Positions 57,010-64,000 of a stretch of 64,000 bases of DNA are shown piece by piece. Numbering within the stretch: the first letter of the stretch is position 1; the number at the start of each line of letters is the position of its first letter. The notes beneath the pieces are model-generated. The model made no database searches. It saw only the letters and a program-made list of their open reading frames with translations, and had not been told where the DNA came from. The position numbers and the translations under genes are program-made. The stretch is from Ampullaceana balthica (taxonomy: Eukaryota > Mollusca > Gastropoda > Lymnaeidae). The stretch spans positions 608,343-672,342 of the forward strand of contig CALYLW010000324.1 in assembly GCA_944989445.1 (NCBI GenBank), read 5' to 3'.

Positions 57010-58080
57010 TTTATCAACATAAAATTGAGTTATTTAGTAAATTTGATTAATTTATCTGACAAAATGTTGACCTTCTAAGGCTTTTTATCCTTGTTTTTAT
57101 TCTCCAAAAAAATTTAAAAAATAAATATGAAACTAAATTTGTGTGTGATTAAGCTTGCATTCCTTTACTTTACACATAAGACAATTTGTTTTCTTTTGTA
57201 TTTATAATTATATGGACTTGATATCAAAGATTTGATTTCATGATTTTCCTCAAAACTTTTTTATCAATCGAATTGCTTCAAGTTGAATGCTTCCTTCCCT
57301 GTGTTTTTTTAAGTCTAAGATAAGATTAAAAAAATTAAAAACATTGTTATTTTAAGTAAATTTGAAACTGTGTTTTCAAAGTTAAACCAGTATTTGTTAG
57401 ATTAAATAGCACGTGGTGATAGCTTTAAATTTTTAACTTTTCCTTTTACCGGGCTAACAAAACACAACAGTTGCTCAACAAAATCATAACTAACAACATC
57501 TTGAGAATACTTGTTCTCAGTTTTTACAATTTTACAAACTCTGAAGAGCTGATGAAAATTTTGCAATGAGGTCACAGGGTTTGGAATTTCTGTGTCTGGG
57601 AAACGGAATATTTTGTATTCCAAAGAAAATAAAACCTTTTTCCTCTGGAAAAAACAATTTAAAAATCCTAAATATTGTTTTTCTTAGTTTATGTGATGAT
57701 GTGCCCATTATAACATTTAAAGATATCTCTAAAATTTAAATATCTTCAAAAATCTTTTAGAAATTAAATTCATCTTCTTGTTTATTGTTTGGACGTGGGA
57801 TAATAATTGGTATTCTTTAAAATGTGAAAATAAAAACATCAACAAAAAAGCTTTAACGTATTTCCATTAATGTTTTTTTTTAAAGTAAATCCTTGCAATG
57901 AAATATTTTTAATTATAAATTCTCTGAGTTATTCATAACCTTTGAGATTAAAATTTAATTGAAACCACTTACTTATTTTTATTATTTATAATACTAATTA
58001 ACACTAAAGACAGGACACCACTGACAAATTCTAGGACTTAAACCTTTTATTAGAACTGATAATTAAAGCTATTATATTGG
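57010..58080. other. Intron 4, first part
   Basis: AT-rich with no recognised repeat or gene. Confidence 0.5.
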
Positions 58081-58082
58081 CC

Positions 58083-59562
58083 GCTGCCTGGACATCAACA
58101 GGATTGCATCACCACTAACAAGTCTGTTCCCTGTCATCACCACTAACATATCTGTTCCCCCGCCATCACCACTAACAAGTCTGTTCCCCTGTCAGCACCA
58201 CTAATAAGTATGTTCCCCTGTCATCACCACTAAAGTCTGTTTCCCTGTCATCACCACTATAAAGTCTGTACCCCTGCCATCACCACTAACAAGTCTGTTC
58301 CCCTGCCATCACCACTATAAAGTCTGTTCCCCTGTCATCACCACTATAAAGTCTGTTCCCCTGTCATCACCACTAACAAGTCTGTTCCCCTGCCATCACC
58401 ACTATAAAGTCTGTTCCCCTGCCATCACCACTAACAAGTCTGTTCCCCTGCCATCACCACTATAAAGTCTGTTCCCCTGTCATCACCACTAACAAGTCTG
58501 TTCCCCTGCCATCACCACTATAAAGTCTGTTCCCCTGTCATCACCACTAACAAGTATGTTCCCCTGTCATCACCACTAACAAGTCTGTTCCCCTGTCATC
58601 ACCACTAACAAGTCTGTTCCCCTGTCATCACCACTAACAAGTCTGTTCCCCTGTCATCACCACTAACAAGTCTGTTCCCCTGTCATCACCACTAACAAGT
58701 CTGTTCCCCTGTCATCACCACTAACAAGTCTGTTCCCCTGTCATCACCACTAACAAGTATGTTCCCTGTCATCACCACTAACAAGTCTGTTCCCTGTCAT
58801 CACCACTAACAAGTCTGTTCCCTGTCATCACCACTAACAGGTCTGTTCCCTGTCATCACCACTAACAAATATGTTCCCTGTCATAATCACTAACAAGTCT
58901 GTTCCCCTGCCATCACCACTAACAAGTCTGTTCCCCTGTCAGCACCACTAATAAGTCTGTTCCCCTGCCATCACCACTAACAAATATGTTCCCTGTCATA
59001 ATCACTAACAAGTATGTTCCCCTGCCATCACCACTAACAAGTCTGTTCCCCTGTCAGCACCACTAATAAGTCTGTTCCCCTGCCATCACCACTAACAAGT
59101 CTGTTCCCCTGTCATCACCACTAAAGTCTGTTCCCTGTCATCACCACTAACAAGTCTGTTCCCTGTCATCACCACTAACAAATATGTTCCCTGTCATAAT
59201 CACTAACAAGTCTGTTCCCCTGCCATCACCACTAACAAGTCTGTTCCCCTGTCAGCACCACTAATAAGTCTGTTCCCCTGCCATCACCACTAACAAGTCT
59301 GTTCCCCTGTCATCACCACTAAAGTCTGTTTCTCTGTCATCACCACTATAAAGTCTGTTCCCCTGCCATCACCACTAACAAGTCTGTTCCCCTGCCATTA
59401 CCACTATAAAGTCTGTTCCCCTGTCATCACCACTATAAAGTCTGTTCCCCTGTCATCACCACTAACAAGTCTGTTCCCCTGCCATTACCACTATAAAGTC
59501 TGTTCCCCTGCCATCACCACTAAAGTCTGTTCCCTTGCCATCACCACTAACAAGTCTGTTGG
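58083..59562. repeat. 27-29-bp minisatellite ending at the exon-5 acceptor region
   Basis: About 52 units of CCATCACCACTAACAAGTCT plus GTTCCCCTG; alternative units have ACTATAAAGT or ACTAAAGT. Blocks such as AACAAATATG...TCATAATCACTAACAAGT recur three times (58865, 58980, 59170), showing higher-order duplication. Pyrimidine-rich on the + strand. The last unit fades only about 20 bp before the acceptor. Confidence 0.95.
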
Positions 59563-59582
59563 GAAACCCTGCTTCCTTGCAG

Positions 59583-59713
59583 GACAACCTGCAACTCACC
59601 CCCTCTCCAACAAGAAAGCAAGACAATGAACACCAGCACATCATCATTGATGGCGAGGAGACGTATGACTCAAGGAAGGAGCCCATGGATCAGATGTCCA
59701 CACTGTCCACCAG
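59583..59713 (+). CDS. Otop: Otopetrin exon 5: hydrophilic loop between helices 2 and 3
   Basis: The acceptor CTTCCTTGCAG ends at 59582. Phase 0 from exon 4: DNLQLTPSPTRKQDNEHQHI, IIDGEETYDSRKEPMDQM, then STLSTR; polar and without hydrophobic runs (residues about 355-398). Many otopetrins have a variable loop here. The donor is AG|GTTTGG at 59714, a weak match to consensus, phase 2; exon 6 continues the frame. Confidence 0.88.
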
Positions 59714-59719
59714 GTTTGG

Positions 59720-60712
59720 TTATTGTTAGAGCTAGGGTCAGGGTTGGGGTTATGGTAACCCTTATGATTATTGTCTCAATTTTCTCCCCTGTTTACGTGT
59801 GATCTCCTTACTTTTCTCGGTTACTGTATATATAACACTCTGATCTGTGAACTTAACTTTGTGTGCAAGAAATGATTATCAGGTCAATATCAATATGACT
59901 GGGAAGCTAAATATTTTACGAGTGGTGGCAAAACATGTATTTCAAAGGCACATCACAAAGTCAAAGTACTTTAAGAGAACAAATGTCATCAAATATAGGT
60001 ACAAAAAACATTGTTAGAAAGGCATTAAATTTTTTCTAGCAGAATAAAGCATAGGACTGAAGTGTTGTCTTGCTAATAACAGTTTTACATGAAGCTAATA
60101 CTGAACACCCAAAATCAGTTAATGTAAATTAATGTGTTCTGAGAATTTATGTTATGCAAGTTTATAATGAAAACTATTAACAATTTAAAAAATACATTGT
60201 TTTTTAATTAATTTATTCGTACAAAATTCAAGGAATGAATTTGGTGAAAATCCTTGTGTCCTCTAGTTATAATTTAAACCAAGAAATGGGTTTGATCATA
60301 AAATTGAAATTTGTCATTGGTCAGCATTGTTAAATCATGTTTAAAGGTTTCATGTTGAGTTGATGAGTTTTCTAAATAATTTATGTATACCACTTTGTGT
60401 TACAAAATTAATACTGAAAAAAAAATAGGTTACATTACTTACATTGTGTTTGGTTTTTTTCACAAATGGCTTTGTTAGACCAGTTCTTCTCAATGTTTTA
60501 ACTTTGGCTCATGTGAAAAAGTATCAAAATTTCAAAAGAGACCAATGTCAATTTTTTTTTCTGATTAAAATTCTGATATTTATTATCTTAAGCAAAGACA
60601 TGCACCAGCTCCAGTCAGGAAACCACTATAATTAAGCTATTTAGTTTTAATTTAAGTTGCTTTTATTCAAGTCGGATGATTATTTTGATGATTTGTGTGT
60701 GTGTTGATCTAG
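59720..60712. other. Intron 5, nothing recognised
   Basis: AT-rich sequence; the frame at 60444-60635 has no recognisable motif. Confidence 0.5.
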
Positions 60713-60795
60713 GTCTCAAATGGCAGTTCCAGCTGATGGTGAAGTGGCTCATGTTGGTGAAGGAATAAATTTTTACCTAAGGTTGGGTGCACTGG
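60713..60795 (+). CDS. Otop: Otopetrin exon 6: start of helix 3
   Basis: The acceptor TGTTGATCTAG ends at 60712. In phase with exon 5: R, SQMAVPADGEVAHVGEG, then INFYLRLGAL, ending before GTATGT at 60796 in phase 1. INFYLRLGALA(F) is a characteristic otopetrin helix-3 stretch. 83 bases, the smallest exon found. Confidence 0.9.
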
Positions 60796-60799
60796 GTAT

Positions 60800-61750
60800 G
60801 TCTAGTCAATTTAGGAAATTAATTTATGACACATGTTATGCAGCTGCATATTTGAAAGCAAAACATGTTTTAAGTAAAAATTTAAGTAACATTATTTAAA
60901 AAAGCAACTTTTGAAAAAAAATTCAAAAAGTCCAATAAAAAATATATTGATAGGTTTAAAACAATGAAATGAAGATATTGAAATATTTGTATTAAATCAG
61001 GATTAATTATGTTCAATATTTTAGAAAACGAGCAAATCATTGCAAAATTAACAGATTTGGGCAAGGAAAGGAAAGTGGATTAAATGTGTTTATGTTAATC
61101 TAAAGAGCTATAAAAAATAAAAGATGTTCATTTAATTTCATTATCTAGATACTGTTAAAGTATTTAGAAACAGTTAAAGAAGTTTGAAATTTTTTTAGCT
61201 GTACAGAATATATATATAATATATAGTGAGGGCAACACAATCAGAATTAGCAACATTTTAGGGTGGACAACATATCTGATCAGGTTCTTATCCCTTGAAA
61301 AATAAAGATAAAATTAATACAAATAGTTTATCATGGAAACCTTAGTGACAGATCAAGGAAAATACTTTTACATGTATTATCCATATAATTTACCACACAA
61401 TCATGAAAACATTTTCTCACTTATCCTTTTAAAATTTAAAATAAACACTTTTACAGAACTCTACAATCTTTTAAAATAAGATTGGATTTTAACCTAATGG
61501 AAACTACTCTATGCATACATTTTTTTGCTGAGGATTTACCAAAACATTTAAATTTGTGTTACGCCTAATTATAATATACCTAAACATAGTTTGTCATTTT
61601 TTTGGTTGTTTTTTTGTGTGTTTGTTTGTTTGTTTGTTTTTTTCATCTTATTAATCTACATAAAATTTTCATCATACTCTAAAACCTTTTATATATAATA
61701 AAAAAAATTTATTGTGGTTATATTATAAGACTTATTTTTAAAAATTCCTC
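60800..61750. other. Intron 6, nothing recognised
   Basis: AT-rich with short TATATA and TTTG runs (61211, 61617). Confidence 0.5.
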
Positions 61751-61756
61751 CTCTAG

Positions 61757-61917
61757 CGTTCTCCATTGGCAGCGTGACTCTAGATGGTTTCCACATTGCC
61801 TCCTACTTTGAGACAGAAAACACAACGACCTGCGAGAGTTACATCTTCACTGTGGTCTATGTTCTACATCTCATCTTTACTTTTATTCAAACATTCTTTC
61901 TTTTCAAAAATCACAAG
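61757..61917 (+). CDS. Otop: Otopetrin exon 7: end of helix 3 and helix 4
   Basis: The acceptor TTCCTCCTCTAG ends at 61756. Joined in phase 1: A FSIGSVTLDGFHIASYFETE, a loop NTTTCES, then YIFTVVYVLHLIFTFIQTFF LFKNHK. Helix 3 about residues 417-441, helix 4 about 454-475. ENTTT contains an N-X-T sequon in the short loop. Donor GTAATA at 61918, phase 0. Confidence 0.94.
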
Positions 61918-61924
61918 GTAATAA

Positions 61925-62240
61925 ATTCAGAAGATTTCCAAGCTTTCAAAAGTGGTATAATTTTATGTCAGAGGGTGAAATTGTTTGTGTAAAATGGGGA
62001 TGGCCTCAAATACTACCAAGTCTTGAAAAACTAGAGTGTACTGATATTATTTACTTTTAATTGTGAGTTGAATGGGATTAATAAACACAGCAATTAAATC
62101 TACCAGTTAAAGAAAAAAAAAGCTGCATCATAATAATAGTTTGATTCAGAACAAGTACTTGGCAAATAAAAGACAAGAAATTGTTTCTCAACAACATAAT
62201 TTGTTTCCCAATCTATATATATATTACTCCTTAACGACCA
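61925..62240. other. Intron 7, first part
   Basis: AT-rich, nothing recognised. Confidence 0.5.
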
Positions 62241-62244
62241 TGTG

Positions 62245-62610
62245 CAAATGAGCATGACGAATGACCCTTGCTGGGGTCGGCCAATCACTGTTGGCAAGCG
62301 TGGTGGGGTGAAAAGAAGAAGAAAAAGGGGGGGGGGACTATTTTTCTTGCCCTAAGTTTCGTTGTTCCTTCACAGAATAACATGTGATTTGTAGTGTAGA
62401 GGTTATCACGTCCGCCTTGCACGTGGAGAGTCCTGGGTTCAAGCCACAGTGGGAACATTTTTATTTTTAAAAATGTTTGTTTCTGCCCATTTTTCTTTTC
62501 CTTTTTTTTTGCGAACATCAGAGTTTATGGTCGGCAAGGGATGGTAGTAAAAGGTGAGGGGCAGGTATCAACAAGGGCAGTGCAGATGTCTCCACGTTAA
62601 CTCGCTTTTT
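62245..62610 (+). mobile_element. tRNA-derived SINE, second copy
   Basis: Same family as 52746: GACGAATGACCCTTGCTGGGGTCGG in pieces, GTTGTTCCTTCACA, a tRNA-Val-like AGTGTAGAGGTTATCACGTC with anticodon-stem TCCGC/GTGGA, loop CTTGCAC, B-box-like GGTTCAAGCCA, then T- and A-rich tract. Acceptor stem not convincing, so it is a SINE, not a functional tRNA gene. It inserts in intron 7. Confidence 0.75.
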
Positions 62611-63049
62611 TTTTCATTACTTCGTGCTGCTGTTTGTGTCCGTTCTCTCTCCCCCCTACATTCTTTGCACTATCTATGATGAGCAAGTCTGAGGCGTATT
62701 CTATGCCATGGGTCGTATCTAGTTCTAATTATTTCATTTAGTATATCATACTATGTTACGTTAATCAGGCTGATGTTGTAGTCCAGTTAGATCATACAGT
62801 CTTAAACTTAATTTTAAAGAAAAAAATCAGTGTGGGACTTCACAGCTTTAAACCCCCTTGCAAGTTTCACCTAGAAGGACAGACCAAAAAGTGCCTTTTT
62901 AGACAGTGATATATGATCTATCTTTGAGGGGGGGGGGATATAAATAGTAATATTCAAATTAGTATTAATGATTCAAGAAAGTTTTTATTATTTGAACGGA
63001 ACAAATTGTTTTTATATTTCTTGTAACACAAAATATAATTGGTTTTCAG
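62611..63049. other. Intron 7, last part
   Basis: G-run at 62929; no gene or repeat recognised. Confidence 0.45.
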
Positions 63050-63191
63050 CTGGTGATTGACAAGAACAAGGCATCAGTTAGATTTGGTCTGATGCATCTC
63101 CTGGCCACAAACCTGGCAATATGGTTTGTTACTGCCATTACAGAAACTGCAGAAGACTTCAAACAACAAAGCTATTTTGCTATTCGCAATG
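63050..63191 (+). CDS. Otop: Otopetrin exon 8: helix 5
   Basis: The acceptor TAATTGGTTTTCAG ends at 63049. Phase 0 from exon 7: LVIDKNKASVRFGLMHLLAT, NLAIWFVTAITETAEDFKQQ, SYFAIRN. The H.LATNL..W......E pattern is the most diagnostic otopetrin motif in this window; helix 5 is about residues 490-510. Donor GTATGT at 63192, phase 1. Confidence 0.95.
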
Positions 63192-63605
63192 GTATGTCTC
63201 AATGTCTCATTATTACAATATCTATAATCTAATTCCTGTTGCAAGATTTACCCAGCATTATAGGTTTTGGAATTAAAGAAAATTGTATAAGTTCATGCTA
63301 AAGAGTGATATGTTAAGTCTGTCTTTAAACTTAACTTAGTGAGAGAGAGAGAGAATTTTAAAAAACATCTTTTTGTAATAAGAGAAGGAAATCTTGAGTC
63401 AGGGTTTATATACAGAAGGTAGGATAAGCTTCAGATGCATTCCTGATAAGCTGGAAATGATATTTGGAAATATATTTGAATTTTTAAGGAGGATGCCTTA
63501 TTTAATCAGTATTTTTTAATTTAAATTTTATTTAACTTTAAATAAAAGAAAATTCTCATTGTTAACAAATCGGATTTTTAAACATATATTTTTGTTTTTT
63601 ATCAG

Positions 63606-63705
63606 AAAATACTACTCTGGAGGGCCCAAACAAAAGCTGTTATGAAGATGTCACATTGGCCAGGACTGCGTCCCCTTACCTGTTTCCTTGCACTATAATA
63701 TACAG
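63606..63705 (+). CDS. Otop: Otopetrin exon 9: loop and start of helix 6
   Basis: The acceptor TTTTTATCAG ends at 63605. In phase 1: E, NTTLEGPNKSCYEDVTLART, then ASPYLFPCTIIYR. The SPYLFPCTIIY stretch corresponds to the conserved PYL.P..IEY.L start of helix 6, with isoleucine where many members have glutamate. NTT and NKS sequons sit in the preceding loop. Donor GTAAGT at 63706, phase 2; the gene continues past the window. Confidence 0.93.
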
Positions 63706-64000
63706 GTAAGTTTTAAAAGCAAGCATTTTCAAAAAGAGACTCAAGGTAAAAATTTATTTGCAACAATGCAATCATCTGAAGAAAAAAACTACTGAAGAGT
63801 AATAATTTTTTAACTAGTCACTGCTTCCCACTAATTACTTTGGGTCATTCATATGACATTGCATAGTTTAACTTCCTTAGAGGATTTATATAATTTTGGA
63901 CTTTGTGAAAATATAGAAATCTATTTTAGATGGTGTTTACTATTAGCATGAACTTCATTAAACAATGGAAATTATTAAATATGCTCACGAAGATCTTAGG
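63706..64000 (+). other. Intron 9 (partial)
   Basis: AT-rich sequence after the exon-9 donor; nothing recognised before the edge. Confidence 0.6.

Larger units (their letters stand above)
3890..64000 (+). other. Otop: Otopetrin-family proton channel gene (span; 3' part outside window)
   Basis: Nine coding exons with compatible splice phases run through this span: 3950-4500, 45031-45289, 55519-55639, 56836-56967, 59583-59713, 60713-60795, 61757-61917, 63050-63191 and 63606-63705. Otopetrins are plasma-membrane proton-selective channels with twelve transmembrane helices arranged as two homologous halves. The window supplies roughly 560 residues: a long acidic N-terminus (about 1-269), helices 1-5 and the beginning of helix 6. 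Family hallmarks seen are the RLGALAFSIGS stretch in helix 3, HLLATNLAIWF in helix 5 and SPYLFPCTIIY at helix 6. Intron 1 (40.5 kb) and intron 2 (10.2 kb) are swollen by satellites and MITEs, while introns 3-8 are 0.4-2.6 kb. The exact paralogue cannot be set from a partial protein. Confidence 0.93.

Noticed and set aside
62390..62460. Functional tRNA gene
   Set aside because: A and B boxes and anticodon stem are good but the acceptor stem does not pair well and the flanks match another SINE copy at 52746.
1..64000. A new multi-gene or defence-type system
   Set aside because: Only one supported cellular gene is present; all other protein-like segments are transposon relics or tandem repeats.

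Overview
The window is animal nuclear DNA: AT-rich, with GT-AG introns, tRNA-derived SINEs, LINE and Penelope-like fragments, many inverted-repeat transposons and long minisatellites. The repeat style and TTAGGG-type repeats fit a mollusc, probably a gastropod, but that assignment is inference. I see no prokaryotic features.

One gene is well supported: an otopetrin-family (OTOP) proton channel on the + strand. I traced nine coding exons from 3950 to 63705 by reading through GT-AG junctions whose phases all agree. Exons 1-2 encode about 269 residues of acidic, low-complexity N-terminus. Exons 3-9 encode transmembrane segments 1-5 and the start of segment 6. The second half of the channel lies beyond the right edge. 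An acceptor at 3888-3889 suggests at least one 5' non-coding exon upstream. Exon 1 appears to carry a one-base frame disruption near 4193.

Layout: 1-3889 is upstream DNA with small MITEs. 3890-4500 is exon 1. 4501-45030 is a 40.5 kb first intron holding most of the repeats: minisatellites of 51, 26, 21, 18, 22, 24, 40, 17, 30 and 12 bp, a 550 bp AAC block, long TA and GA tracts, a deleted hAT transposon with a SINE nested in it, many hAT MITEs, PIF/Harbinger-like elements, and Penelope and LINE remnants. 45031-45289 is exon 2. 45290-55518 is intron 2, with a 26 bp array that duplicates the exon-2 splice donor, a GGAT tract and a 3.4 kb array of 25 bp units with roughly 1.19 kb higher-order structure. 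55519-64000 holds exons 3-9, with an interstitial TTAGGG-like tract in intron 3 and a 1.5 kb array in intron 4 ending just before exon 5.

The most useful results are the intron-exon model, about fourteen hAT-type insertions, most with 8 bp target duplications readable by eye, one Harbinger-like element whose empty site is preserved by a neighbouring tandem repeat, and minisatellites abutting splice sites. I found no convincing new protein system. The very long open frames here are by-products of tandem repeats.
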